From Saccharomyces mikatae IFO 1815 (Eukaryota > Ascomycota > Saccharomycetes > Saccharomycetales > Saccharomycetaceae): a DNA stretch of 64,000 nt. The stretch is taken from positions 496,001-560,000 of the forward strand of contig NC_079270.1 of NCBI RefSeq assembly GCF_947241705.1, written 5' to 3'. Shown piece by piece: positions 19,301 to 27,591 of the stretch. Under the pieces are notes generated by a model, which ran no database searches, was not told where the DNA came from, and saw nothing but the letters and a program-made list of their open reading frames with translations. Every line of letters starts with the position of its first letter. Position 1 is the first letter of the stretch. A program made the translations under genes and the position numbers.

Positions 19301-19654
19301 CAACCTTTGTTTCTCTCTTAATAATCTCAATCTTTGTATGGGCAATATCGGTAGAACCGGCGGTCTCTCAGTGTCATCAGTTCCGTATATTATAATTGGT
19401 GCATTATTCTTGTCTTGGGTTAAGCTCTCACTGTGCTGCAATGTACCAGGCATCCTCTTTCTCTTTTTAACATGCAATGTATTACCAACATCGGATTCTT
19501 CTGAATGGTTTGAGTACGGAAGGTTTGAATAGGAAACTTTTTTATTCGACGGCTGTTTATTATTGGAGTTTGTGAAGAACGATTTTATAGTCGAAGAGAA
19601 TGACCTCTTTCCAACACGCGGTGAAGACATAACAGAAGCAGTGCTTGCAGGCAT
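16358..19654 (-). CDS. NUP1: FxFG nucleoporin Nup1
   Basis: 1098 residues from the ATG at 19654 (MPASTASVMSSPRVGKRSF). The open frame extends to a GTG at 19678, but the homologous N-terminus starts at this ATG. The S. cerevisiae protein is about 1076. The basic N-terminal region (about 1-120, KSFFTNSNN, KKRKR) fits the membrane-binding helix and importin-binding segment. From about residue 340 on there are many FxFG repeats (SFSFT, FTFGQS, PSFNFGAP), shifting to GGFN and FGG types near the end. The basic C-terminus (NRKIARMRHSKR) is the Kap60/Kap95-binding end. Nup1 sits on the nuclear basket side of the pore and aids import and mRNA export. Repeat regions evolve fast, explaining the length change. 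Confidence 0.96.
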   Translation of the reverse strand: MPASTASVMSSPRVGKRSFSSTIKSFFTNSNNKQPSNKKVSYSNLPYSNHSEESDVGNTLHVKKRKRMPGTLQHSESLTQDKNNAPIIIYGTDDTERPPVLPILPIQRLRLLREKQRLRNAREFNLLQSTRSPSVTSSVILDHQSKTDDKDSYLRTSSTPSPVRKGSCIELLVGESDGNTTVRLPMLKSLKNRTNRKRFQGQSKGAVWSVNFEYDLSEYDAMHEKDHKSKITDAGGDQTIACIKNNSISNDLNGNVATNPKPTSEIEELRSDINSNRLSNPQKTLLLNGPASVVAKSPAVQDDSVHTTKLFDTPILKKIVESKKDKESIVLPTIGFDFIKDNETPSKKTSPTTSSSAGAVLKSSSTIGENNRSTDTAQKSTLSFNFGKKSSEPKAAENSVPSSTLFNLSGISDSASLVNKPFTFEKPLEKDGERTKREILTFSSSKPECASDITSKSTASAFAFGKHKSNSEQGGSIGDDDNGPRRKRRAPVNEDTNSGPLFDVDITSGHKDAKEKEPENVTSEKPSFLFSSHKKQHGHAPSFVFGKESDQTNKPDSSAPFTFDKAAIAKEASANPTQIPPAIAKNSTFTFGQSKGADKTSEGTATSAVPFYKPTEKSKSASTSASAVKPSFSFTSKPADAQASADNSSSKATFSFTGPPQEDPSIASEQKKPSFMFASSSKSAQQKPLFSFGKPDTAKESLGAKASFDFTKSSNQKTDEKVTTPSFAFGGPATNHIKDTNTKPSFNFGAPGSIKESASLVAGSTENISNGFSFTKFNENKEKSVTPTSFFNRSTSSTPVPVLGKPATDSNNATSKSAFSFGTVNTDAANASANSTSFSFNAPTAGNGTTTTANSKPGTSMAGGFNLEKPGQNIINSSSNGGGSGFNFSRPGTVTNGVTSDQSSINTGSNGAGGLNPFTSVTTSSNTTPFNKPPPVGTQNISAPSNFSFTGNSSAPGAGSVFNMNNANNNTVFGGSNTHLPHQSHNALNTNNSFTPSTVPNINFGGFNGGIANTATGSLKPSDIFGGNSVSSPNPGALNSSSLFGGQGMVSNSSFGQPQLASNQMGMGANNGMNMGMHAGSGNVMANRKIARMRHSKR

Positions 19655-19857
19655 AAATGGCAAATAATAGTTGCACACTTTCCGTCCTCTTTACCTTTTC
19701 AAGGTGAATATCCTAATTGTATTCGCACCACCAGACTCTATTTCCTTATTTGGTCTCTCATCACTTCCTTTCTCTAGTTTTTCTTGATGTAATGGGGATC
19801 TGACCTAGAAAGAAAAAACAAAATGAAAAATTGCCAAACATCACACAATACGAATAA

Positions 19858-19930
19858 CAAATCACGTGACAAACCCTATTCTTAATAGGGTTTGTAATTA
19901 GGGCATTAATTAGGGCGCAAATCACGTGAC
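19858..19930. promoter_or_regulatory. Twin CACGTG sites flanking TTAGGG sites
   Basis: The 13-mer CAAATCACGTGAC occurs at 19858-19870 and again at 19918-19930, exactly 60 bp apart. Each contains TCACGTGA, the bHLH (Cbf1/Pho4-type) palindrome. Between them lie TTAGGG at 19898-19903 and 19910-19915 (cores of the Tbf1 site) and a hairpin. Factor assignment is inferred from motifs only; whether the cluster drives NUP1, KTR1 or both cannot be told from sequence. Confidence 0.55.
19871..19893. repeat. Perfect 10-bp inverted repeat
   Basis: AAACCCTATT and AATAGGGTTT are exact reverse complements separated by 3 nt (CTT), starting immediately after the first CACGTG site. It could be a dimeric factor site or simply extend the TTAGGG-like theme. 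Confidence 0.9.
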
Positions 19931-20035
19931 TATTTTTAATATAGGCGGTTTTCTTTGCGCAGCGTAAATCTCGTATCGTACAACTTGATACACTCACTAT
20001 TTACCACGGTAACACCAAAAAAGTAGTGGACGTCC

Positions 20036-20064
20036 CACGTAAACGAGAACCGCACACGTAAACG
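20036..20064 (+). repeat. Direct repeat CACGTAAACG x2
   Basis: CACGTAAACG at 20036-20045 and 20055-20064, a 19-bp period, about 200-230 bp before KTR1. The core GTAAAC is close to the forkhead consensus RTAAAYA but has G at the last position, so no factor is assigned. Confidence 0.5.
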
Positions 20065-20266
20065 CAAAATACTCCAGCGTAACTACCTGCTAAAGATCTA
20101 TTATAGGTGGTGCCTTCTTGTTTTTCTTTTGAAGATACTCAATATAATAAGTGGACGCATTAAGTTTTTCGAATCTAAAGCTTGTTTCTTTTCCTCACAT
20201 ACAAGTCGTTAAGCAAGCGAATTAAAAGTATTCTACAAATATTTTTTAGGGATAAAGTAAAAAAAG

Positions 20267-21448
20267 ATGGCGAAGATCATGGTCCCAGCTAGCAAGCAGC
20301 CTATCTATAAAAAATTAGGTCTACTTTTGGTTGCTGTATTTGCCGTTTATGTATTCTTTCATGGTGCTCAATATGGTAGAAGTCAATCTCTCACTCCGAA
20401 ATACCAAACCGTACAATCCGTTGATTCAGGCTATAAATACCTCACAGTGGATGTACCAAAGTATTCAGGTCCTCGTGAAAAGGCTACTTTTGTTACTTTG
20501 GTACGTAATAGAGATCTTTATTCATTGGCCGAATCTATCAAGTCGGTTGAAGATAGATTCAATTCCAAGTTCAATTATGATTGGGTCTTTTTGAATGACG
20601 AAGAGTTCACTGATGAATTCAAGAACGTTACAACTGCCTTGGTTAGTGGTACGACGAAATACGGTGTCATCCCAAAGGAGCATTGGTCCTTTCCTGAGTG
20701 GATTGATCAAGAAAAAGCTGCTCAAGTGAGGAAAGAAATGCGCGATAATAAAGTCATCTATGGTGATTCCATTTCTTACAGACATATGTGTCGTTTTGAA
20801 TCAGGTTTCTTTTACAAGCATCCTTTGTTGAATGATTACGATTGGTATTGGCGTGTAGAACCTGATATCAAGTTGCACTGTGATATCAACTACGATGTTT
20901 TCAAATTCATGAAAGATAATAAAAAAAAGTATGCCTTCGCCATTTCTATCAAGGAGTATGAAGCTACCATTCCCACTTTATGGGAAACTACCCGTGAATT
21001 CATGAAGTTACATCCGGATCTTATCCATGAAAACAATATGTTAGACTTTGTGAGTGACGATGAGGGTCTTTCATACAATTTGTGTCATTTTTGGTCTAAT
21101 TTTGAAATTGCATCATTGGATTTATGGAGATCTCCAGCATACACCGCATACTTTGATCACTTAGATAAAAATGGTGGATTTTTCTATGAAAGGTGGGGTG
21201 ATGCTCCTGTACATTCTATTGGTGCTGCCTTGTTCTTGGATCGTTCTGAAATTCATCATTTTGGTGACATTGGTTATTACCATGTTCCATTCCACTCCTG
21301 TCCAATAGACACAGGTATCAGGATTATGAACAAGTGTGACTGTGATCCAAACCAAGATTTTACTTGGCACAGTTATTCGTGCACTAGTAAATTTTATAAT
21401 GTGAACATGTTGCGTAAACCTACTGGTTGGCAGAAACACATCGGCTAG
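20267..21448 (+). CDS. KTR1: Golgi alpha-1,2-mannosyltransferase Ktr1 (GT15)
   Basis: 393 residues, the S. cerevisiae length. It has type II topology: a short basic cytosolic tail, a signal anchor at about residues 15-33 (LGLLLVAVFAVYVFF), a variable stem to about 65, then the GT15 catalytic domain starting REKATFVTLVRNRDLYSL. Conserved blocks include YDWYWRVEPDIKLHCDI, SYNLCHFWSNFEIASLD with the family nucleophile/metal region, and FHSCPIDTG. Ktr1 transfers mannose from GDP-mannose to O-linked and N-linked glycans in the Golgi. The stem differs from S. cerevisiae as I recall it while the catalytic part is nearly the same, which helps argue for a sister species. Confidence 0.95.
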   Translation: MAKIMVPASKQPIYKKLGLLLVAVFAVYVFFHGAQYGRSQSLTPKYQTVQSVDSGYKYLTVDVPKYSGPREKATFVTLVRNRDLYSLAESIKSVEDRFNSKFNYDWVFLNDEEFTDEFKNVTTALVSGTTKYGVIPKEHWSFPEWIDQEKAAQVRKEMRDNKVIYGDSISYRHMCRFESGFFYKHPLLNDYDWYWRVEPDIKLHCDINYDVFKFMKDNKKKYAFAISIKEYEATIPTLWETTREFMKLHPDLIHENNMLDFVSDDEGLSYNLCHFWSNFEIASLDLWRSPAYTAYFDHLDKNGGFFYERWGDAPVHSIGAALFLDRSEIHHFGDIGYYHVPFHSCPIDTGIRIMNKCDCDPNQDFTWHSYSCTSKFYNVNMLRKPTGWQKHIG

Positions 21449-21694
21449 CAATTCTATAACAGTGTGACGTTGGCTTTCGTATATTTTTTACTTGTTTTAT
21501 TTATTTTATTTAAAATAATGGAATATATAATAACTGTTTTTCATCATATTTGTATTTAATAACAGTTTTAATAGGTCATTTCTTCCTCATATTGAACTAG
21601 ATTGTGTAATCAAGCGAGAACAAATAAAATGTCCACAGAAATTGTCAGATGATGATGAGAAATATGCTATGATGCTTTACCGACAGTGAAGTAA

Positions 21695-22678
21695 TCATAT
21701 ACCGTATTTTTTAAACAGAGAATGCGTCATCTCCACACCCAAAAAGGTAGCCGCATTAGCTGGGAAAGATCTTAGCAAAGCTGGGCCTAAGCCAGGGAAA
21801 AATCCCTTGATACCCCCTCTTTGTAGGTATATTTCTTTCGTTGCGGATATCATATTTTGTTTTGTGGAAGAGGCCTGCAATTTGGTCTTTATAGTGTCTA
21901 TGGGGAAAACGGCTAACCACATCGACATACCAGCAATACCACCAGCAAGACACACGTTTAAAATATTAACCGGTTCATCCTTACCTACACTTGGGCGAGG
22001 TTGTCTATTATTCAAGTAAGTCTTTGAAATTTCATAAGAAGCAAAATAGAGAGCTGAGCCAGGCCCATCTCTTGCCAAAGTAGCTAATGAACCTTTAAAC
22101 AGAGAAGATATACCACCTTCTTTAACGATTGTTTTTGCTGCATGGAGGAAAGAGCCTTTAGAAGAGGTTTGTAAGACAACTTTAACTCTCTCCGTTGGCG
22201 CAGTCACTAAAGTGGTGGGAATGGCGCTGATAAATCCTGCAGCAGCCATTTGACTCATTGTTAACTCGCCACTGCCTTCATTCTTGTTATTAAAAGTGAC
22301 CAGTTTCTTACCAACATCATAGCCCCAGAAGGAAACGGCAAATATAGGAGTAACGCCTAATAAAGGTGGAATGACACCTTTATAGAACCCCTTTATCGAA
22401 TTGGTTAAGACGCTACCCTTCACCTGAGTTCTGGCTTCTTTTAAAATGTTTTTAACAGCATGTACTGTGGAATTTGCTTGACCATTTTGGCATCTCACCT
22501 TAATCAAGTCGAAGGGATGACCCGTAACCACAGCACATACCCCGCCTACTCCACCGGCCACAAACGATTTGATATTTTCCCGTACAGGATTTGACTTTAT
22601 AGGCGGACGAGACTTAGTCAAGCTCCCACTCTCCTCTTTAAGTAATGAAGATTCTGATAATGAAGTGTCTGAAGACAT
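21695..22678 (-). CDS. CRC1: Mitochondrial carnitine carrier Crc1
   Basis: 327 residues from the ATG at 22678 (MSSDTSLSES), the S. cerevisiae length and N-terminus; the frame is open further upstream but without an ATG. Three mitochondrial-carrier repeats are visible, each with the PX[DE]XX[KR] signature: HPFDLIKVRC (about residue 55), APTERVKVVLQ (about 160) and FPIDTIKTKLQ (about 260). It is an inner-membrane SLC25 carrier exchanging carnitine and acylcarnitines, which brings acetyl units from peroxisomes to the matrix on fatty acids. It is convergent with KTR1 and divergent from RAS1 over about 1 kb. I could not find a clean oleate response element. Confidence 0.95.
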   Translation of the reverse strand: MSSDTSLSESSLLKEESGSLTKSRPPIKSNPVRENIKSFVAGGVGGVCAVVTGHPFDLIKVRCQNGQANSTVHAVKNILKEARTQVKGSVLTNSIKGFYKGVIPPLLGVTPIFAVSFWGYDVGKKLVTFNNKNEGSGELTMSQMAAAGFISAIPTTLVTAPTERVKVVLQTSSKGSFLHAAKTIVKEGGISSLFKGSLATLARDGPGSALYFASYEISKTYLNNRQPRPSVGKDEPVNILNVCLAGGIAGMSMWLAVFPIDTIKTKLQASSTKQNMISATKEIYLQRGGIKGFFPGLGPALLRSFPANAATFLGVEMTHSLFKKYGI

Positions 22679-23670
22679 TACTGACACAATGGCGTTTACG
22701 GACAATATCAAAGTTACACAACAAGTATAACCCAAGATAAAACATTTAAAAAGAATCTCACAATCGCAAATGAATATTGGCTACCACCACAGCCTAAATA
22801 CCTGTCTATATATGCAGTTCAATTACGTCTAATAAAACATAAGAAAATACACCATCATGCATCTTCACTTAACTCTCCATTTGTCCATTTGCTTACTTGC
22901 GTTAGGCGGAGAACCAGTCATGCAAGATGAATGGGTGTAGACAAATAGCCGCCTAACTGATCCCTGCATAAAGCTTACATACGGATATTTTGGGGCAGTA
23001 AGCAGCGATATTTCAATAGAAGATCCCCCAGAAGATTGTTACACAAACTTCGCTACTCCGCATAACAGAAAATTTAATGACCATGATATGGGTTAAGAAT
23101 GACTATCCTTTAGCAGTCTTTTGGCTCAACCTGTGCGGAAGCACGTTGTTATTTAATAATAAGCCCTCTACCGACCCCAAACACAATGTAGCGCCAAACG
23201 AAGAAGAAATACAAATTTATATGTTACCCGCACTGATATATCCTTTCTCGCTTAACACCCCTTTGGATTAATAAGTTCTGCGCCGTTGCCCTGTCGGTAG
23301 AGAGTGGCGGAAAGACTCGCATTGGCACAATGCGAGCCGTGGAAAAAGAGCACAAAAAAAGAAAGTGGAAATATCCACTACACTTACGTCTATGGGAATT
23401 TGACATCCTATTTTCTCAAGTCATCGCAAGATTATGAATTTTTCATGTCTTCTAAAGTTTTTTTCTCCTTTTATTTCTCCCATTGAATGGTTTTGGATTT
23501 TCATTATTTGCCCATTACTCTCCATGTAGTTTATTTTCTTGTACGGTATCTCCATTATCATCTATATTGTTCTTTCTTGCAATGATTAAATAATTACTGC
23601 AATTGTCATTGATATTGCTAGTTAAATATTGAACAGATAATTCGAATTTTCCCTTTTTTCATAGCGCAGC
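22679..23670. other. CRC1-RAS1 divergent spacer
   Basis: 992 bp. An ATG-initiated 32-codon frame (23487-23585) precedes RAS1 by 85 bp and could act as an upstream ORF if transcription starts that far up. Other open frames (23077-23271, 23224-23406) have no recognisable product. No tRNA, LTR or known promoter motif was confirmed. Confidence 0.5.
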
Positions 23671-24609
23671 ATGCCAGGAAACAAATCAGCAATAAGAGAG
23701 TATAAGTTAGTAGTTGTTGGTGGAGGTGGCGTTGGTAAATCCGCTCTTACAATTCAATTAATCCAGTCGTATTTCGTGGACGAATATGATCCAACTATCG
23801 AAGACTCTTACAGAAAACAAGTAGTCATCGACGACAAAGTGTCTATTTTAGATATTTTAGATACGGCTGGCCAAGAAGAGTATTCTGCCATGAGAGAACA
23901 GTACATGAGGACGGGGGAAGGTTTCTTACTGGTCTACTCTGTTACTTCCAGAAATTCCTTTGATGAGTTGCTGTCCTACTATCAGCAAATTCAAAGGGTG
24001 AAAGATTCTGACTACATCCCAGTAGTCGTGGTAGGTAACAAACTAGACCTTGAAAATGAAAGGCAGGTTTCTTACGAAGATGGACTACGCCTAGCAAAGC
24101 AATTAAATGCACCCTTCCTCGAAACTTCTGCCAAACAAGCGATTAATGTAGACGAAGCGTTTTATAGTCTTATTCGTTTGGTAAGGGACGATGGTGGCCA
24201 ATACAATAGTATGAATGATCAACCAGATGACGCAGCCAATCCAAACAAAACAAAACATTCAGACGTAACTACATCTGCAACGGATAATGAAAATGTAATG
24301 AATAATGGAACTCATGCACCTGATAATTCATTGATTCACGATGGCACCAGTTCTAATCCAAAGCCGATTTCTAATCGTAATATCCAAAATAATAAAGGAA
24401 CAGGTGAGAAGAACTACAGTTATGACAATGACGATAACGAAGACAACAACAATCACGATGTCAATAACAGTAACAGAAATCAAAATGATGACAGTCGTGG
24501 TAATCATGGCAATGCTCTAAACGCGAGGAGCAAGCAGTCTACCGGTCCGCAAACAAACTCAAATTCAGACAACGAGAAAAAAACTAGCGGTTGTTGTGTT
24601 ATTTGTTGA
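23671..24609 (+). CDS. RAS1: Ras GTPase Ras1
   Basis: 312 residues (about 309 in S. cerevisiae). The G domain spans about 1-175 and shows GGGGVGKS (residues 17-24), YDPTIEDSY effector loop, DTAGQEE with the Gln equivalent to human Gln61, NKLD and ETSAK. The residue equivalent to human Gly12 (Gly19) is Gly, so it is a normal cycling form. A long Asn/Asp-rich hypervariable tail follows to SGCCVIC: CVIC is the CaaX box for farnesylation and Cys308 the palmitoylation site. Ras1 activates adenylate cyclase Cyr1 and so PKA in glucose signalling, with Cdc25 and Ira1/2. The tail differs greatly from S. cerevisiae RAS1. Paralogue RAS2. Confidence 0.97.
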   Translation: MPGNKSAIREYKLVVVGGGGVGKSALTIQLIQSYFVDEYDPTIEDSYRKQVVIDDKVSILDILDTAGQEEYSAMREQYMRTGEGFLLVYSVTSRNSFDELLSYYQQIQRVKDSDYIPVVVVGNKLDLENERQVSYEDGLRLAKQLNAPFLETSAKQAINVDEAFYSLIRLVRDDGGQYNSMNDQPDDAANPNKTKHSDVTTSATDNENVMNNGTHAPDNSLIHDGTSSNPKPISNRNIQNNKGTGEKNYSYDNDDNEDNNNHDVNNSNRNQNDDSRGNHGNALNARSKQSTGPQTNSNSDNEKKTSGCCVIC

Positions 24610-24875
24610 AATGTCCAAACCTAACCTCCTTAGTATAATGCGGTTTCTGTTACTGCTTTATTCTCACCTTTTCAGTCAATGTGCCAATGCCTATTTACAC
24701 CTGTTCCCTTATGCCGTGTATTTAGTGAACGCGTCTCACCATCACCTCACAATCAATTTAGTTGTCATATTGTGTAAGCTTTCTGTAATTGTACAATTGT
24801 AATATTTTCTTTTATTTCATACAAAGCATACATACTATACACACCCGCATGATCGAAGCACGCCGGCAAACTTCC

Positions 24876-25268
24876 TCAATTTATAAAATGTAAGCAAACA
24901 AAATGTAGAATCAAACTAGCGACAATGAACTCACCAAAAGCTCTGTTTCTTGAAATGCCTGGAAAACTGTTAGACAGTTGTAACCTTAAACTCATCAATA
25001 AGACGAATTGTCCCACACAAATAATGAAACCAGCTAAGAACGCATTGAAGGGAAAATTATCACGAATCAAGATAACGAATGTGAATTGGATCAACCCCAA
25101 TAATACTAAGAAAAAACAGAATGTGTCAATTAGTTTCAGTTTGGGATTTTTGTCAATTTGGGCAAAGTATGCCCTCTTGGAAGTTTTGAATGCTTCTTGA
25201 AAATCTGTTAGAACCGCAGATGATGTACTGGGCGCTTTTGGCGTGCCTGCTTTTGGTGTTTTTGCCAT
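24876..25268 (-). CDS. OST2: Oligosaccharyltransferase subunit Ost2 (DAD1 homologue)
   Basis: 130 residues, the S. cerevisiae length, starting MAKTPKAGTPKAP at 25268. After a hydrophilic N-terminus to about residue 45 come three hydrophobic segments (about 50-70, 75-95 and 108-128) with the DAD1-family features FCFFLVLLGLIQF and PFNAFLAGFI, ending FVCLHFIN. It is an essential ER-membrane subunit of the oligosaccharyltransferase that N-glycosylates nascent proteins. A plus-strand frame overlapping its start (25243-25488) is equivalent to the dubious YOR102W and is not called. Confidence 0.96.
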   Translation of the reverse strand: MAKTPKAGTPKAPSTSSAVLTDFQEAFKTSKRAYFAQIDKNPKLKLIDTFCFFLVLLGLIQFTFVILIRDNFPFNAFLAGFIICVGQFVLLMSLRLQLSNSFPGISRNRAFGEFIVASLILHFVCLHFIN

Positions 25269-26088
25269 ATTTTCCGTATATCCTTGCTTACGCTTCTCAC
25301 TATTCCGTTACAATACAATAAAGTTTACCTCTATTGCAGGTTGTATTGTTTCTTTCCATCCTTTAAAACATGCTATTCTCTCTCTATTTTCATTCTCACC
25401 GAGATTTTCCCAATGGCAATATACACCCAGTCATTGCACTTATTCAACAAGAGAAATTATACATGAGCTAATGAGTATCACCAAATAAAATGAACATGCT
25501 ACTAACACTTCCTCCGAATTTGTCTCCCGCTCCACCAGTTAAGTAATATCAGTCATTCCATCGGTTACATATATATTTCTCTGGTTTTATAAGTGACTAC
25601 TGCCAGCGAAAGCATCCACCACACTAACTAAGCAAAAACCGCTTTAATATGCTGATTTACTAAGATCAATTGAATTAAAAGTGTCCTGATTTCTCAGTTA
25701 ATTTTTTGCTACAATCTTTAAACGCTTACTTTTCTTTTTTTCGACTACGAATGTGGCCCTTTTTACGCTTGTTTTCGTTGTGGGAAAATGCCTCTTCTCT
25801 TTTAACCAAATAAGGAAAAATATAAATGATGAACTTCGGAGAAGCTTCAGGATATAACAGTATTACACTTTTTACTCTAGAATAAGAGAAAAGCCTGGAA
25901 GGAGTTTACAGGTCAAAGTTTGGACAGCATTTCATATATTACGTGTCTGTTACTGTAGGCGAGAAAATAATTACCGTAGGTTGTTACTCAAAAAGATACT
26001 ATCTTAAAATTGTTATTTTTAGCAGAGCATAATTTCACCGGAAACTTTCAAAAATAGAACATAAGTACGTTCGAGCATATATGCAACA
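25269..26088. other. OST2-PIN2 divergent spacer
   Basis: 820 bp of AT-rich DNA shared by two promoters. It contains a minus-strand exact ARS-consensus match at 25817-25827 and several poly-T runs near 25735. No RNA gene or supported ORF. Confidence 0.5.
25817..25827 (-). other. Exact 11/11 match to the ARS consensus sequence
   Basis: On the minus strand the 11 bases read ATTTATATTTT, fitting WTTTAYRTTTW. It is intergenic, in a long AT-rich spacer. Chance alone predicts a few such matches in the window. Confidence 0.2.
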
Positions 26089-26940
26089 ATGAACGTTTGT
26101 AAGTTGAAAGAAATAGTACCGCTTTTTCCAAGATCGTCGTTTACAGATGGTGTAGTAAGTACAGGAAAAAGTTTTCGAACTTGGGACACCTGTATGGACA
26201 ATAAAGCATGTAAAATTATTGCGATTGTGGGTATTGTGTTAGCAAGCATAGTAGTCATTTGGTTAATTGGGGGACTATTGACTTGTTTTAGACAAGGAGT
26301 AACAGGAATAGGTCAATTTGTATGTTGGTGTTGCCGTTGTTCTGATGCTAACAATAAGAATAATGGAATGCCCGTAAATGAAGGGTTCAATAGGGCCAAT
26401 ATGGGTGCGGTCCCTCCTTCTACTGTCATTTATCAACCTATACAACAACCTGAGAATGCATACTATAGGAACGATGCGAAAGATGATGCGTTTTACGACG
26501 AGGTCAAAACTCCCAGTAATGAAGTTTATGAATTGGAGGAAGATTTTGATTTGGAAAAACAGAAAGAGAAAACAAGAAGGAAACAGAAAAAACAAAGGAG
26601 CAAGGAAGGACACAGCCCTAGTAGGGTAGCGCCCCTAGTGTATGACGAAGACACATCCGAAAATAGCAACCCTCTACCTCAATATAACGCCAGAAGTTCG
26701 TTTATTCACAATGCAGGTAACCCTAGCACCAACGACACTCATCTTACTTCACAACCACCAGTATTCGATATTAGTGATTACGGTGAGAACTATTATTACG
26801 GTAATGATAATAATAATATTAATGACTTTCAAGGAAACAGTTACAATGTTCCTTCCTCTAACCATAGAAGTCCGTATCCAACTGAAAGTTACCAACCATA
26901 TCGAGGGTATAACCCAAATCAAAACGATAGATATTACTAA
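26089..26940 (+). CDS. PIN2: Prion-like plasma-membrane protein Pin2
   Basis: 283 residues (282 in S. cerevisiae). A short N-terminal ectodomain with two Cys is followed by one transmembrane segment at about residues 43-66 (IIAIVGIVLASIVVIWLIGG), then a Cys cluster (FVCWCCRCS) suited to palmitoylation, a charged region EKQKEKTRRKQKKQRSK, and an Asn/Tyr-rich C-terminus (NYYYGNDNNNIND). Family knowledge: Pin2 overproduction helps the [PSI+] prion appear, and it is an exomer-dependent cargo cycling between trans-Golgi and plasma membrane. Molecular function is not known. Confidence 0.92.
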   Translation: MNVCKLKEIVPLFPRSSFTDGVVSTGKSFRTWDTCMDNKACKIIAIVGIVLASIVVIWLIGGLLTCFRQGVTGIGQFVCWCCRCSDANNKNNGMPVNEGFNRANMGAVPPSTVIYQPIQQPENAYYRNDAKDDAFYDEVKTPSNEVYELEEDFDLEKQKEKTRRKQKKQRSKEGHSPSRVAPLVYDEDTSENSNPLPQYNARSSFIHNAGNPSTNDTHLTSQPPVFDISDYGENYYYGNDNNNINDFQGNSYNVPSSNHRSPYPTESYQPYRGYNPNQNDRYY

Positions 26941-27591
26941 TATTTTATGAATAGTATACTTTTTTTTTCACATATGACATGCCAGCATTTTTACACGCCC
27001 AAGAGAATGATATATTCGTTATTGAATTTTACAGGGACCAATCAAGTGCACCTTCAAGGGTAGCCATGTAGCCTTACGCCTAGAGAGAACAGTATGGAGA
27101 AAGAAGACATAGTTTTGGCAGGTTTCTGTTGATACCGTTTGCTTAAATGTTGCGTAATAGCAGACGACTTAGGAGAAAGAAGCTTTTTTTTCAGAGAGCA
27201 ACTGGAGGCGCTAAATAAAAGTAAAAAACATGTCTCTTGGTTATTAAATATGTACAGTATATTAAGTTGTATTCTTCGGAATGAAGGCAATTCGTTCGTG
27301 CGTTATGGTGCTACACAAAGTGTTGATAGGGACACAGTGTCATTTCGGTAGATTATACTTCCTGTATCCAAATGATAATATCCGTTCAGCATCATTTTCC
27401 AATTTCATCTGATTTATTTTTTCCGCGAGAAGCGCAGTAACAACTGTATGTCCATTTTTGTAGTGAATTACGATTCTAAAGTAAAGCAATATATACGCAC
27501 GAATATAGGAGTTGAGTACGCACAAAAGAAAACGACGATATTATCACCAGCAAATTAGTCAACTAACCTACCGTGCAGAAAAATTGAGGCT
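26941..27591. other. PIN2-VAM3 spacer
   Basis: 651 bp with the PIN2 terminator (T-run after 26950) and VAM3 promoter. A 70-codon frame at 27139-27351 sits where S. cerevisiae carries the dubious YOR105W; no product is recognisable, so it is not called. Confidence 0.5.

Larger units (their letters stand above)
19655..20266. other. NUP1-KTR1 divergent promoter
   Basis: 612 bp. It carries an unusually symmetric cluster (two CACGTG sites, a hairpin and two TTAGGG sites at 19858-19930) and a CACGTAAACG direct repeat at 20036-20064, all listed separately. No gene is seen. Confidence 0.6.

Noticed and set aside
19655-19678. In-frame upstream extension of NUP1
   Set aside because: Begins at GTG; the ATG at 19654 aligns with the homologue.
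22679-22735. In-frame upstream extension of CRC1
   Set aside because: Begins at TTG, is hydrophobic and absent from the known N-terminus; the ATG at 22678 gives the exact family length.
23277-23345. GC-richer stretch before RAS1 considered as a tRNA gene
   Set aside because: No A-box/B-box pair and no cloverleaf could be drawn.
25243-25488. Plus-strand frame overlapping the OST2 start
   Set aside because: Corresponds in place to the dubious YOR102W; overlaps a conserved gene and looks non-coding.
27139-27351. 70-codon frame between PIN2 and VAM3
   Set aside because: At the place of the dubious YOR105W, short and without recognisable features.
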